A DNA stretch of 36,512 nt, from assembly GCF_001463885.1 (NCBI RefSeq), contig NZ_BBWQ01000007.1, forward strand, positions 1 to 36,512, read 5' to 3'. Of this stretch, positions 22,034 to 30,968 are shown piece after piece. The notes beneath the pieces are model-generated. The model was not told the DNA's origin. It searched no databases and worked only from the letters and a program-made list of their open reading frames with translations. The position numbers and the translations under genes are program-made. The DNA is from Aureimonas altamirensis (GTDB lineage: Bacteria; Pseudomonadota; Alphaproteobacteria; Rhizobiales; Rhizobiaceae). How positions within the stretch are numbered: the stretch's first letter is position 1; every line of letters begins with the position of its first letter.

Positions 22034-23485
22034 ATGGCTGAAACCTACGACATCCTGATCATCGGCGGCGGACCCGGCGGCTATGTTGCCGCCATCCGCG
22101 CCGCGCAACTCGGCTTCCGCACGGCGGTCGTCGAGCGTGAGCATCTGGGCGGCATCTGCCTCAACTGGGGCTGCATCCCGACCAAGGCGCTGCTGCGTTC
22201 GGCCGAGATCTTCCATTACGCCGAGCACGCCGAAAACTATGGCCTGAAGATCGAGAAGCCGGGTTTCGACATCGGCGCGGTGGTCAAGCGCTCGCGCGGG
22301 GTGTCCGCGCAGCTCAATGGCGGCGTCGGCATGCTGCTGAAGAAAAACAAGGTCGATGTGATCTGGGGTCAGGCCCGGATCGCCAAGGCCGGCAAGGGCG
22401 GCCCGGTCGAGGTCGAGGTCGGCGCGGCAACCAAGCCGGCCGTGGAGCCGCAGAACCCGGTGCCCAAGACGGTGCTGGGCCATGGCACCTACAAGGCGAA
22501 GCATGTGATCGTCGCCACGGGCGCCCGTCCGCGCGTGCTGCCCGGCATCGAGCCGGATGGCGACCGCATCTGGACCTATTTCGAGGCGATGAAGCCAAAG
22601 GCGATGCCGAAATCCCTGATCGTCATGGGGTCCGGCGCCATCGGCATCGAGTTCGCGTCCTTCTATCGCACGATGGGCGCCGACGTGACCGTTGTAGAGC
22701 TGCTGCCGCAGATTCTGCCGGTCGAGGACGGCGAAATCGCCGCCGTCGCGCGCAAGCAGTTCGAGAAGCAGGGCATGAAGATCCTGTCCGACGCCAAGGT
22801 GGCCAAGGTTACCAAGGGTGCGGACGGCGTCGAGGTGACGGTGGAGCAGGGCGGCAAGAGCCAGACCCTGAAGGCCGAGCGGCTGATTTCCGCCGTCGGC
22901 GTGCAGGGCAATACCGAGGGCCTGAACCTCGAGGGCATCGGTGTCGAGATCGAGCGTGGCATCATCAAGGTGGATGGCTACGGCCGCACCAATGTCGAGG
23001 GCGTCTACGCTATCGGCGATGTCGCCGGCGCGCCGATGCTGGCCCACAAGGCCGAGCATGAGGGCACGATCTGCGTCGAAAAGATCAAGGGCCTGGACGC
23101 GCATCCGATGATCCGCACCCAGATTCCGGGCTGCACCTACTGTCAGCCGCAGGTGGCCAGCGTCGGGCTGACCGAGGCGAAGGCCAAGGAGGCCGGGCGC
23201 GAGATCAAGGTGGGCCGGTTCAAGTTCATCGGCAATGGCAAGGCCATCGCCCTGGGCGAGCCGGAGGGCATGGTAAAGACCATCTTCGATGCCAAGACGG
23301 GCGAGCTTCTGGGCGCGCACATGGTGGGCGCCGAGGTGACGGAGCTGATCCAGGGCTTCGTCATCGCCATGGGCCTCGAGACCACGGAAGAGGAACTCAT
23401 GCATGCCGTGTTCCCGCATCCGACCCTGTCCGAGACGATGCATGAGAGCGTCCTGGACGCCTATGGCCGAGTCATCCATATGTGA
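22034..23485 (+). CDS. lpd: Dihydrolipoyl dehydrogenase (E3)
   Basis: Reoxidises dihydrolipoamide with NAD+ for the pyruvate dehydrogenase complex. The 483-residue flavoprotein has the FAD site GGGPGG (11-16), redox disulfide Cys42/Cys47 (GICLNWGCIPTK), the NAD site MGSGAIGIEFASF, the second FAD motif YAIGDVAGAPMLAHKAEHEG, and the active-site pair His462/Glu467 (HPTLSE). An inserted segment at about 120-155 is typical of this alphaproteobacterial E3 type. It follows pdhC after 30 bases; no extra gene separates them. A perfect 8-bp inverted repeat follows its stop. Confidence 0.98.
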   Translation: MAETYDILIIGGGPGGYVAAIRAAQLGFRTAVVEREHLGGICLNWGCIPTKALLRSAEIFHYAEHAENYGLKIEKPGFDIGAVVKRSRGVSAQLNGGVGMLLKKNKVDVIWGQARIAKAGKGGPVEVEVGAATKPAVEPQNPVPKTVLGHGTYKAKHVIVATGARPRVLPGIEPDGDRIWTYFEAMKPKAMPKSLIVMGSGAIGIEFASFYRTMGADVTVVELLPQILPVEDGEIAAVARKQFEKQGMKILSDAKVAKVTKGADGVEVTVEQGGKSQTLKAERLISAVGVQGNTEGLNLEGIGVEIERGIIKVDGYGRTNVEGVYAIGDVAGAPMLAHKAEHEGTICVEKIKGLDAHPMIRTQIPGCTYCQPQVASVGLTEAKAKEAGREIKVGRFKFIGNGKAIALGEPEGMVKTIFDAKTGELLGAHMVGAEVTELIQGFVIAMGLETTEEELMHAVFPHPTLSETMHESVLDAYGRVIHM

Positions 23486-23490
23486 CAGGC

Positions 23491-23525
23491 GGGCCGGTAC
23501 CGTATCATGCGGGCTTGACCGGCCC
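23491..23525 (+). terminator. Inverted repeat after lpd, possible operon terminator
   Basis: GGGCCGGT (23491-23498) and ACCGGCCC (23518-23525) are perfect 8-base arms with a 19-base spacer, beginning five bases after the lpd stop. Outer CAG and CTG can extend the stem after a bulge. No T run follows, so this may be a Rho-associated 3' end structure, not a classic intrinsic terminator. Confidence 0.45.
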
Positions 23526-23543
23526 CTGCCACGCCCATCTAAC

Positions 23544-23574
23544 CTGACATGCGGCACAATCCGCCGCAGGTCAG
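23544..23574 (+). promoter_or_regulatory. Strong hairpin just upstream of the GlsB-type gene
   Basis: CTGACATGCGGC (23544-23555) pairs with GCCGCAGGTCAG (23563-23574) at 11 of 12 positions around a seven-base loop. Its 3' arm ends two bases before the AGGAG ribosome binding site (23577-23581) of the next gene. It is either the true end of the pdh transcript or a leader structure of the small membrane protein gene. Confidence 0.55.
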
Positions 23575-23589
23575 ACAGGAGTGGGTTGC

Positions 23590-23844
23590 ATGAACGGCGT
23601 CGGCATCATCATGTCCATCATTCTCGGCGGTCTCGCCGGATGGATTGCGGAAAAGATCATGGGGGCCAATATCGGCCTTCTCACGAACATCATCCTGGGG
23701 ATCGTCGGAGCGCTGCTGCTCAACTTCATCCTCAGCCTCTTCGGCATCTTCACTGCCGAAACCTATCTGGTGCAGTTCATCGTCGCGATCGTAGGCGCCT
23801 GCCTGCTGATCTTTCTCTGGCGGGCGATCCGCGGCCGGGCCTGA
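23590..23844 (+). CDS. GlsB/YeaQ/YmgE-family small membrane protein
   Basis: An 84-residue, very hydrophobic protein of the transglycosylase-associated/GlsB-YeaQ-YmgE family; its molecular function is not established. Three membrane helices are visible (about 2-18, 26-48 and 55-77). The family's glycine pattern is present: IILGGLAGWIAEKIMG at the start and NIILGIVGALLLNFIL in the middle. ATG 23590 is chosen because AGGAG (23577-23581) lies eight bases upstream; GTG 23581 overlaps that site. Members in other bacteria are often stress-induced, which is family knowledge and not shown here. It sits between lpd and lipA behind two hairpins, so it may have its own promoter. Confidence 0.85.
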   Translation: MNGVGIIMSIILGGLAGWIAEKIMGANIGLLTNIILGIVGALLLNFILSLFGIFTAETYLVQFIVAIVGACLLIFLWRAIRGRA

Positions 23845-23883
23845 GCCTTGTTGCAGGCCGTGGCAGGAGTTAAATAACGAGCC

Positions 23884-24861
23884 ATGGTCACCATTCTCGA
23901 TACTTTGTCGCGGGCCGGGGATAAACCCCGGCCACGTCACCCCGAAAAGGCGCACCGGCCCGATACGCCGGTGCTGCCCAAGCCCGACTGGATCCGCGTA
24001 AAGGCGCCCGTCTCGCGCGGCTACGCGGAAACGCGCGAGATCGTGAAGGCGGAAAACCTCGTCACCGTGTGCGAGGAAGCCGGCTGCCCCAACATCGGCG
24101 GCTGCTGGGAAAAGAAACACGCGACATTCATGATCATGGGCGGCATCTGCACGCGCGCGTGCAGTTTCTGCAACGTCGCCACGGGCAAGCCGCATGCGCT
24201 CGACGACGGAGAGCCCGAAAGCGTCGCGCGGGCGGTGGCCAAGATGGGGCTTCACCATGTGGTGATCACCTCCGTCGACCGTGATGACCTTGCCGATGGC
24301 GGCGCCGAGCATTTCGCCCGCACCATCCGCGCGATCCGGGCCGCCGCGCCCGGCACCACGATCGAAATCCTGACGCCCGACTTCCTGCGCAAGCCCGGCG
24401 CGTTGGAGGTGGTCGTGGCCGCCAAGCCCGACGTCTTCAACCACAACCTCGAAACGGTGCCGTCCAATTACCTGACCGTGCGTCCCGGCGCGCGCTATTT
24501 CCATTCGGTGCGGCTTCTGCAGCGCGTCAAGGAACTGGACCCCACCATCTTCACCAAATCCGGCATCATGGTGGGCCTGGGCGAAGAGCGGAACGAGATC
24601 CTGCAATTGATGGACGATCTGCGGTCCGCCGATGTCGATTTCATCACCATCGGCCAGTATCTTCAGCCGACACGCAAGCACCACGCGGTGATCCGCTACG
24701 TGCCGCCAGAGGAGTTCAAGTCGTTGGAGACGGTCGCCTATACCAAGGGTTTCCTGGTGGTGGCGGCCAGCCCGCTGACCCGCTCGTCGCACCATGCCGG
24801 AGAGGATTTCGAGCGGCTGCGCAAGGCGCGTCTGGCGCGCCAGACCTCCGCGGCGGCCTGA
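23884..24861 (+). CDS. lipA: Lipoyl synthase (radical SAM)
   Basis: Inserts two sulfurs into octanoyl groups on lipoyl domains, the modification needed by PdhB and PdhC encoded upstream. The 325 residues contain both iron-sulfur cluster motifs: auxiliary Cys63, Cys68, Cys74 ([13 protein letters not shown]) and radical SAM Cys89, Cys93, Cys96 (CTRACSFC). Other signatures are [39 protein letters not shown] and [15 protein letters not shown] lies rather far (14 bases) before the ATG, so the start is likely but not certain. coq10-like follows within six bases. Confidence 0.97.
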   Translation: MVTILDTLSRAGDKPRPRHPEKAHRPDTPVLPKPDWIRVKAPVSRGYAETREIVKAENLVTVCEEAGCPNIGGCWEKKHATFMIMGGICTRACSFCNVATGKPHALDDGEPESVARAVAKMGLHHVVITSVDRDDLADGGAEHFARTIRAIRAAAPGTTIEILTPDFLRKPGALEVVVAAKPDVFNHNLETVPSNYLTVRPGARYFHSVRLLQRVKELDPTIFTKSGIMVGLGEERNEILQLMDDLRSADVDFITIGQYLQPTRKHHAVIRYVPPEEFKSLETVAYTKGFLVVAASPLTRSSHHAGEDFERLRKARLARQTSAAA

Positions 24862-24867
24862 CGCACG

Positions 24868-25323
24868 ATGCCGAAATTCGAAAGTACGCGTATCGTCAAC
24901 TTCACGCCGCGCCAGATGTTCGATCTGGTGGCCGACGTGGAACGTTACCCCGAATTCGTGCCGCTGTGCGAGCGCCTGACCATCCGCACGCGCCGCGAGC
25001 GCGAGGGGACGACGCTTCTCGTCGCCGACATGACGGTGGCCTACAAGATGATCCGCGAAAGCTTCGCGACCCAGGTTCTGCTGGATCCGGACAAGCGGCA
25101 GATCGATGTCGAATATATCGACGGGCCCTTCCGCTTCCTGCGCAACCAATGGCGTTTCGAAGACGATCCAAAGGGTTGCCGGGTCGTGTTCTTTATCGAA
25201 TACGAGTTCAAGAACCGTGCGCTCGGCATGGTGATGGGCTCGATGTTCGACTATGCGTTCCGGCGTTTTGCCGTGGCATTCGAAGAGCGCGCCGCCAAGG
25301 TGTACGCCGCACCCGCCGCCTGA
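24868..25323 (+). CDS. COQ10/RatA-like START-domain protein
   Basis: A 151-residue single-domain protein of the polyketide cyclase / COQ10-RatA (START-like) family. In mitochondria and proteobacteria such proteins are linked to ubiquinone binding or respiratory function; the E. coli relative RatA has been described as a ribosome-associated factor. Motifs seen are FTPRQMFDLVADVERYPEFVP at the N terminus, the central IRESFATQVLLDPD and IDGPFRFLRNQW, and the C-terminal helix MVMGSMFDYAFRRFAVAFEERA. Location immediately after lipA, six bases from its stop, is common in alphaproteobacteria and suggests co-transcription. The specific function is not settled by sequence. Confidence 0.88.
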   Translation: MPKFESTRIVNFTPRQMFDLVADVERYPEFVPLCERLTIRTRREREGTTLLVADMTVAYKMIRESFATQVLLDPDKRQIDVEYIDGPFRFLRNQWRFEDDPKGCRVVFFIEYEFKNRALGMVMGSMFDYAFRRFAVAFEERAAKVYAAPAA

Positions 25324-25347
25324 CCCACGGGTCGGGAAATCCCGGCT

Positions 25348-25845
25348 CTACTCCTGACGCATCATCTGGTCGATCAGGTCGAAGGCGATGGCGACGCTCA
25401 TCAGGCGGATACGCCGGCGTCCGATATCGCCGAACATTTCCTTGCGATGAACCAGCCGGTCGCCACGCGCGGCCGCAAAATGAACCAGCCCGACAGGCTT
25501 TTCCGCGCTTCCGCCGCCGGGGCCGGCAACGCCGGTGACCGAAACGGCGATGTCGGCATGGGATGCGGCCAGCGCGCCCAGCGCCATGGCGCGTGCGACC
25601 TCGCCCGATACCGCGCCGAAGGCCTGCAGCGCAGCGTCGTCGACGTGCAGCACCTCTGTCTTGGCGGCATTGGAGTAGGTGACGTAGCCACGCTCCACCA
25701 CCGCGGACGAGCCCGCAACCTCGGTCAGATACGCCGCGACCAGACCGCCGGTGCAGGATTCCGCGGTCACGACGCGCAGCCCGGCAGCCGTTGCCTCGGC
25801 AATCAGCCTTTGCGCCTCTTCGATCAGCCCTTCGTCATCCTGCAT
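25348..25845 (-). CDS. pncC: CinA C-terminal-domain protein, nicotinamide-nucleotide amidase (PncC)
   Basis: Expected to deamidate nicotinamide mononucleotide to nicotinate mononucleotide in pyridine nucleotide recycling. The 165 residues cover only the amidase domain of Cin[70 protein letters not shown]. The N-terminal COG1058 domain of full CinA is absent, as in E. coli YgaD-type proteins. GAGGAG lies seven bases before the ATG at 25845. It overlaps the 3' end of ispDF by 11 bases on the same strand, so the two are probably co-transcribed. It ends convergently against the COQ10-like gene. Confidence 0.92.
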   Translation of the reverse strand: MQDDEGLIEEAQRLIAEATAAGLRVVTAESCTGGLVAAYLTEVAGSSAVVERGYVTYSNAAKTEVLHVDDAALQAFGAVSGEVARAMALGALAASHADIAVSVTGVAGPGGGSAEKPVGLVHFAAARGDRLVHRKEMFGDIGRRRIRLMSVAIAFDLIDQMMRQE

Positions 25846-27031
25846 CGCCAGTCTCCTCGAAAACGACGCTCGCAGTGGCGATGGCGGCTATGCCTTCCCG
25901 GCGGCCCACGAAGCCGATGGTCTCGTTGGTCGTCGCCTTGACGGACACGCGCTCGACGTCGATGCCAAGAGTATCGGCTATGGCGGCGCGCATGGCCAGA
26001 CGGTGCGGCGCGATCTTCGGCGCCTCGCAGATGAGGCTGATGTCGGCATTGCAGATGCGTCCGCCCCGGCTGCGGACGATGTCGGCGGCATGGGCCAGGA
26101 AGATGCGGGAGGCCGCGCCCTTCCATTGTGGATCGGATGGCGGGAAATGATCGCCGATATCGCCGGCCCCGCAGGTGGCCAGCAACGCATCGGTGAGCGC
26201 ATGAAGGCCGACATCCGCATCGGAGTGGCCGGACAGCGCCTGATCGTGCGCAATGCGGATGCCGCAGAGCGTAACATGGTCGCCCGCAACCAGTTGATGC
26301 ACGTCGTATCCGTTGCCGACCCTGACATCGAGCATTTGTGTATCGTCCTTCTTCAAATGCGCGGCGGCTCGGGCAAGGTCGCCGGCATAGGTGATCTTCT
26401 GGTTTTCGGGGGCGCCGACGACCAGGCAGACGCGAAGGCCCGCCCATTCGGCGATGGAGGAATCATCGGTAAAATCGGCGCGCCCGCTGGCCAGGGCGGC
26501 ACGGTGCGCCGACAGTAAGGCTTGGAACGGAAAGCCCTGCGGGGTCTGGGCCGCGAACAGGTTTTCCCGCGCCACCGTATGGGCGACATGAAGCCCGTCA
26601 TGGCTGTGCTTCAGCGTATCGGACACCGGCAGCACGGGCAGGGCGCCCATGGTTTGCGTCACCGTATCGCGTACGCGGTGGACCACGGCGCCGGCCAGTG
26701 GCCGCGCGGCATCGTGGATGAGGACGATGTCGGGTGCGCTTTCTTCCAGTGCGTCCAGCCCGTTGAGAACGGATTGCTGCCGCGTTGCCCCGCCGATGAC
26801 GGTGCGCACATGGGGCAGGGCCGGTGCGGCCGCAGCAAAGAGCGCTTCGTCATCGGCATGGATCACCACGATGACGCTTTCGAACAGGTCCGGCGGAAAG
26901 CAATCCAGCGCGTGGGCCACCAGCGCCCGGCCGGCAAGCAGGCGATACTGCTTCGGCCCGCCCTCTGCGCCGGCCCGTTCGCCACGCCCGGCGGCGACGA
27001 TGATGGCAGCGGCGCTGCGCGGCTCGTTCAT
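25835..27031 (-). CDS. ispDF: Bifunctional IspD/IspF enzyme of the MEP pathway
   Basis: A fusion of two non-consecutive MEP-pathway enzymes. The N-terminal part (about 1-228) is MEP cytidylyltransferase, with [40 protein letters not shown] and [10 protein letters not shown]. The C-terminal part (about 236-398) is MEcPP synthase, with [10 protein letters not shown] (metal Asp and His), [18 protein letters not shown] (third metal His), GDIGDHFPP and [14 protein letters not shown]. The 398-residue length fits the known alphaproteobacterial fusion. The start ATG 27031 gives [15 protein letters not shown]. Divergent from dusB; cinA-type gene overlaps its 3' end. Confidence 0.97.
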   Translation of the reverse strand: MNEPRSAAAIIVAAGRGERAGAEGGPKQYRLLAGRALVAHALDCFPPDLFESVIVVIHADDEALFAAAAPALPHVRTVIGGATRQQSVLNGLDALEESAPDIVLIHDAARPLAGAVVHRVRDTVTQTMGALPVLPVSDTLKHSHDGLHVAHTVARENLFAAQTPQGFPFQALLSAHRAALASGRADFTDDSSIAEWAGLRVCLVVGAPENQKITYAGDLARAAAHLKKDDTQMLDVRVGNGYDVHQLVAGDHVTLCGIRIAHDQALSGHSDADVGLHALTDALLATCGAGDIGDHFPPSDPQWKGAASRIFLAHAADIVRSRGGRICNADISLICEAPKIAPHRLAMRAAIADTLGIDVERVSVKATTNETIGFVGRREGIAAIATASVVFEETGDAG

Positions 27032-27188
27032 TGTCCAGTCCCCATCATGATCCCGTCACGGAGGGACCATAAAGAGGCGTTGCGCGCAAGGCTTGGGCGG
27101 CCTGCCTGCATTCCCCGCATTCTTGTCGGTAACGACGCACAAATTGGTTGCACTGCAGCAAAAAGATACGCATACAGAATGGATATGC

Positions 27189-27216
27189 TTGCGATTTGGG
27201 CATGTCCATATATAGA
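27189..27216 (+). promoter_or_regulatory. Possible promoter of the dusB-ntr operon
   Basis: TTGCGA (27189-27194) and TATAGA (27211-27216) are spaced by 16 bases in the ispDF-dusB divergent spacer. Two dyads lie just upstream: TTGC-N6-GCAA (27148-27161) and GCATA-N9-TATGC (27070-coordinate series 27170-27188). If real, transcription would start near 27223, favouring a dusB start at 27259 or 27280. The match is modest. Confidence 0.35.
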
Positions 27217-27222
27217 TCAGCC

Positions 27223-28311
27223 ATGGCCGCGAACCGATTTGAAGACGCACGCAGACCGATGATTCCCGCTGGTGCCCGCATGGGCACGGCGCGGTTATCG
27301 CTGGGTGGCCGGGATTTCGGGGCGCCCGTCCTGTGCGCGCCTTTGTCCGGCATAACGGATGTTCCCTTCCGCCGTCTGCTGCGTCGCCTGGGGGCCGGCC
27401 TGGTCTTTTCCGAGATGGTCGCCAGCGGCGAGTTGATGCGCGGCACGCGTGAAAGCCTGCTACGGGTCATGGCCGATGGCGCCGGCCTGCGCGCGGTGCA
27501 ACTGGCGGGACGTGACCCTGCGATGATGCGCGCGGCAGCGGAACGGTTGGCCGGCGAGGGCGCCGATCTGATCGACATCAACTTCGGCTGCCCCGCCAAG
27601 AAGGTCGTTGGTGGCCAATGCGGTTCCGCGCTGATGCGGGAGCCGGAGCTGGCAGCGCGGCTGATGGCGGCCACGCTGGAAGGGGCGGGCTCCGTGCCCG
27701 TTTCGGTCAAGATGCGGCTCGGCTGGAGCCGCGGCAGTTTGAATGCGGCCGAGATCGCCGGCGCGGCGGCTTCCATCGGGCTGGCCATGGTTACCGTGCA
27801 TGGACGCACGCGCGACCAGTTCTATGAGGGATGTGCCGACTGGGCGGCCGTGGCCCCCGTGCGGCAGGCCATCGACCTGCCGCTCGTGGTCAACGGCGAT
27901 ATCCAAACCCCTGCCGATATCGAAACTGCCCTGTGCGCCAGCGGTGCGGACGCGGTCATGGTGGGTCGCGCCTTGTGCGGCCGCCCGTGGCTGATCGGCC
28001 TGATGACGGGCGCGCTGACACCGCACGACTTGCAGGCGCTGGCACTGGATGAGCTGGTTGCCGAGCACTACGAGGCGATGATCGATCATTACGGAGAGGC
28101 CACCGGCGTGCGCCATGCGCGCAAGCATCTCGGCTGGTATCTCGACAGGGTCGCCATCCGGCAGGGCGGTGCCATGGCAGCGGAGCGGGCGGCGCTGATG
28201 AGCGCGCGCGAAGCGCCTGCCGTCGTGCGGCTGATCGGGGATATCTTCGGCGGCATCCGCCTTTGCGACCTCGAGACGACCCAATCCATGTATCTGGAAA
28301 AGGCTGCGTAA
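27223..28311 (+). CDS. dusB: tRNA-dihydrouridine synthase (DusB/NifR3 family)
   Basis: A flavin enzyme that reduces uridine to dihydrouridine in tRNA; in rhizobia it is the nifR3 gene preceding ntrBC. Family motifs include [36 protein letters not shown] (with the catalytic Cys), [36 protein letters not shown] and [14 protein letters not shown]. The start is uncertain. Frame-compatible ATGs lie at 27202, 27223, 27259 and 27280 and none has a good ribosome binding site; conserved sequence begins only after 27280. I list 27223 (362 residues). ntrB begins five bases after its stop, so it is the operon's first gene. Confidence 0.93.
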   Translation: MAANRFEDARRPMIPAGARMGTARLSLGGRDFGAPVLCAPLSGITDVPFRRLLRRLGAGLVFSEMVASGELMRGTRESLLRVMADGAGLRAVQLAGRDPAMMRAAAERLAGEGADLIDINFGCPAKKVVGGQCGSALMREPELAARLMAATLEGAGSVPVSVKMRLGWSRGSLNAAEIAGAAASIGLAMVTVHGRTRDQFYEGCADWAAVAPVRQAIDLPLVVNGDIQTPADIETALCASGADAVMVGRALCGRPWLIGLMTGALTPHDLQALALDELVAEHYEAMIDHYGEATGVRHARKHLGWYLDRVAIRQGGAMAAERAALMSAREAPAVVRLIGDIFGGIRLCDLETTQSMYLEKAA

Positions 28312-28316
28312 GCGAC

Positions 28317-29444
28317 GTGACACGGGCAACGACACCTCATATCGATACCTTCCAGGTCTTGAACGCCATTCCGCATCCCGTGGTCGTGGTGGATGGGGAA
28401 GGCTATTTCTCCTTTGCCAATTCCGACGCGGAGCAATTCTTTTCGGCGGGGGCAAGTTACCTGTCCAGGCGGCGGCTGGCCGATTTCGTGCCCGGCGACA
28501 GCCCGCTGTTCATGCTGATCGACCAGGTGCGCGCACAGGGTTCGCGCATCAGCGAATACCGGGTGGACCTGTCATCGCCACGGCTTGGCGGCGAGCGGCT
28601 GGTGGATCTGTATGTCTCGGCCATTCCGGACAGCAAGGGCCTCGTCGTGGTGATGATCCAGCTTCGGTCCATCGCCGACAAGATGGACCGGCAGCTCACT
28701 CACCGTTCGGCCGCGCGCAGCGTGACGGGGCTGGCCTCCATGCTGGCACATGAAATCCGCAACCCCCTGTCAGGCATTCGCGGGGCTGCGCAGCTTCTGG
28801 AAACCGCGGCCTCCGACGAGGATCGGGTGCTGACCCGCCTGATCCAGGAGGAGAGCGAGCGCATCGGCAAGCTGGTCGACAGGATGGAAGTGTTTTCCGA
28901 CCAGCGGCCGGTGGAGCGGTCGGCCGTGAACATCCACTCGGTGCTGGAGCATGTGAAGACGCTGGCGCGCAGTGGTTTTGCCCGCAATGTGCGGATCAGC
29001 GAAGTCTACGATCCGTCGCTGCCACCTGTCTTCGCCAACCGCGACCAGCTCGTTCAGGTGTTCTTGAACCTCGTCAAGAATGCCAGCGAAGCCGTGTCGT
29101 CGGTCACTGACCCGGAAATCCGCCTGACCACGGCCTTCCGGCCGGGCGTGCGGCTGTCCGTGCCGGGAAGCCGATCCCGCGTGACGCTGCCGCTGGAGTT
29201 CACCGTCGAGGATAACGGCCCCGGCGTGCCGGAAGATATCCGCGAAAACATCTTCGACCCCTTCGTGACGACCAAGCCCAGCGGAACCGGCCTCGGGCTC
29301 GCACTGGTGGCCAAGATCGTGGGCGACCACGGCGGCGTCATCGAGTGCGACTCGCAGCCCGGCCACACCGCGTTCCGCGTTCTCATGCCTGCCTGGACAG
29401 AGGCGATGGACAAGATAACGACCTCTCCGAGGAGTACCGATTGA
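28317..29444 (+). CDS. ntrB: Nitrogen regulation sensor histidine kinase NtrB (GlnL)
   Basis: Cytoplasmic kinase that phosphorylates or dephosphorylates NtrC in response to PII proteins. The 375 residues comprise a PAS domain (about 15-120, [21 protein letters not shown]), a phosphoacceptor helix with His145 ([20 protein letters not shown]) and a HATPase domain with N box ([13 protein letters not shown]), GPGVPED and the GTGLGLALV box. No membrane segments. The start is GTG 28317, because the conserved PAS region follows shortly and upstream codons lie within dusB. Its stop TGA shares one base with the ntrC ATG (TGATG), implying translational coupling. Confidence 0.95.
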   Translation: MTRATTPHIDTFQVLNAIPHPVVVVDGEGYFSFANSDAEQFFSAGASYLSRRRLADFVPGDSPLFMLIDQVRAQGSRISEYRVDLSSPRLGGERLVDLYVSAIPDSKGLVVVMIQLRSIADKMDRQLTHRSAARSVTGLASMLAHEIRNPLSGIRGAAQLLETAASDEDRVLTRLIQEESERIGKLVDRMEVFSDQRPVERSAVNIHSVLEHVKTLARSGFARNVRISEVYDPSLPPVFANRDQLVQVFLNLVKNASEAVSSVTDPEIRLTTAFRPGVRLSVPGSRSRVTLPLEFTVEDNGPGVPEDIRENIFDPFVTTKPSGTGLGLALVAKIVGDHGGVIECDSQPGHTAFRVLMPAWTEAMDKITTSPRSTD

Positions 29445-30892
29445 TGGCACCGGCCCAGATTCTTGTCGCCGACGACGATGCGGCGATCCGCACCGTATTG
29501 TCGCAGGCCCTGCTGCGTGCCGGCTACGAGGTGCGCGTTACCTCCAACATCGCCACGCTGTGGCGCTGGGTGGCGGCCGGCGACGGCGACCTTGTGATCA
29601 CCGATGTGCTGATGCCGGATGGCGACATTTTCGATACGCTGCCGCGCATCCGCAATACACGGCCCGACCTTCCGGTCATCGTGATGAGCGCCCAGAACAC
29701 GTTCATGACGGCCATTAAGGCGTCGGAGCGGGGCGCCTACGATTACGTGCCCAAGCCCTTCGACCTGTCAGAGCTGGTGGGTATCGTGCGGCGTGCGCTG
29801 GCCGAGCCGAAAAACAGCGCGCGCGCCGATGGCGGCGAGAATGCCGGAGAGTCGATGCCGCTGGTGGGGCGCTCTCCCGCCATGCAGGATATCTATCGCG
29901 CGCTGGCGCGCATGATGCAGACCGACCTGACGGTGCTGATCACCGGAGAGTCCGGCACCGGCAAGGAACTTGTCGCGCGCGCGCTGCACGATTACGGGCG
30001 CCGCCGGAAGGGGCCCTTCGTTGCCATCAACATGGCCGCCATCCCGCGCGACCTGATCGAGTCGGAGTTGTTCGGCCACGAGAAGGGCGCCTTCACGGGT
30101 GCGCAGGCCCGGGCCAGCGGCCGCTTTGAGCAGGCCGAGGGAGGCACGCTGTTTCTGGACGAGATCGGCGATATGCCGATGGAGGCCCAGACACGGCTGC
30201 TACGCGTGCTGCAACAGGGCGAATATACGGTTGTCGGCGGGCGCACGCCCATCGCCACGGACGTGCGCATCGTGGCGGCCACCAACAAGGATCTGCGTCA
30301 GTTGATCCAGCGCGGCCAGTTCCGCGAAGACCTGTTCTACCGCCTCAACGTGGTGCCGCTGCGCCTGCCGCCGCTGCGCGAACGCATTGAGGATCTGGGC
30401 GATCTCGCACGCCATTTCTTTGCCGAAGTGCAAAAGGAGGGGCTGCCCCGCAAAACGCTGAGCCAGGGCGCGCTGGATGTCATGCGCCGATACGCCTGGC
30501 CCGGAAATGTGCGCGAGCTGGAAAACCTTGTGCGCCGGCTGTCGGCCCTCTATCCGCAGGATGAGATCACGGCCGAACTGGTCGAGCATGAGCTGGCCAA
30601 CGAAATGGCCAAGTCCAGCAGCGTCGACGGAGAAAACGGCAAGGCGATCGATCTGTCCGCCTCGGTCGAGCGCTATCTGGCAGACTACTTCAACTCCTTC
30701 GGCGACGATTTGCCGCCCCCCGGCCTGCATGGGCGCATCCTGCGCGAGGTGGAGTATCCGCTTATCGCGGCGGCGCTGGCCGCAACACGCGGCAATCAGG
30801 TAAAAGCGGCCGATCTTCTGGGGGTCAATCGCAATACGCTAAGGAAAAAAATCCGCGATCTGGATGTGATGGTCGTCCGTTCGATCCGCTAA
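29444..30892 (+). CDS. ntrC: Nitrogen regulation response regulator NtrC (sigma54 activator)
   Basis: Activates sigma54 promoters of nitrogen-assimilation genes. The 482 residues contain a receiver domain (phospho-acceptor Asp54 in [10 protein letters not shown]), a AAA+ domain with Walker A GESGTGKE (168-175), an intact sigma54 contact loop ([10 protein letters not shown]), Walker [10 protein letters not shown], and a Fis-type helix-turn-helix at the C terminus ([19 protein letters not shown]). ATG 29444 has GAGGAG ten bases upstream and overlaps the ntrB stop. The intact GAFTGA contrasts with NtrX downstream. Confidence 0.97.
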   Translation: MAPAQILVADDDAAIRTVLSQALLRAGYEVRVTSNIATLWRWVAAGDGDLVITDVLMPDGDIFDTLPRIRNTRPDLPVIVMSAQNTFMTAIKASERGAYDYVPKPFDLSELVGIVRRALAEPKNSARADGGENAGESMPLVGRSPAMQDIYRALARMMQTDLTVLITGESGTGKELVARALHDYGRRRKGPFVAINMAAIPRDLIESELFGHEKGAFTGAQARASGRFEQAEGGTLFLDEIGDMPMEAQTRLLRVLQQGEYTVVGGRTPIATDVRIVAATNKDLRQLIQRGQFREDLFYRLNVVPLRLPPLRERIEDLGDLARHFFAEVQKEGLPRKTLSQGALDVMRRYAWPGNVRELENLVRRLSALYPQDEITAELVEHELANEMAKSSSVDGENGKAIDLSASVERYLADYFNSFGDDLPPPGLHGRILREVEYPLIAAALAATRGNQVKAADLLGVNRNTLRKKIRDLDVMVVRSIR

Positions 30893-30909
30893 AATTTCAG
30901 AAGCGCTCG

Positions 30910-30955
30910 TTGCAATCTGAACACATTACGTTGCAAAACTGCCACGAGATGGCAG
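30910..30955 (+). promoter_or_regulatory. ntrC-ntrY spacer: TTGCAA direct repeats and a hairpin
   Basis: TTGCAA occurs at 30910-30915 and 30931-30936, exactly 21 bases apart (two helical turns). CTGCCA (30939-30944) and TGGCAG (30950-30955) form a perfect 6-bp dyad with a CGAGA loop, 14 bases before the ntrY ATG. The 76-base spacer may carry a separate ntrYX promoter or operator. I see no good sigma54 (-24/-12) site. Confidence 0.4.
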
Positions 30956-30968
30956 GTGTGACGACTCA

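Noticed and set aside
17941-23557. Very long minus-strand open frames (over 1000 residues each) opposite the pdh operon
   Set aside because: They are His/Arg/Gly-rich translations opposite strongly conserved pdhA, pdhB, pdhC and lpd, as expected from GC-rich codon bias; none shows a recognisable domain.
25329-25344. CGGG-AAAT-CCCG between the COQ10-like gene and the CinA-type gene as a terminator
   Set aside because: A four-base stem without a T run is too weak, though the convergent position would suit a terminator.
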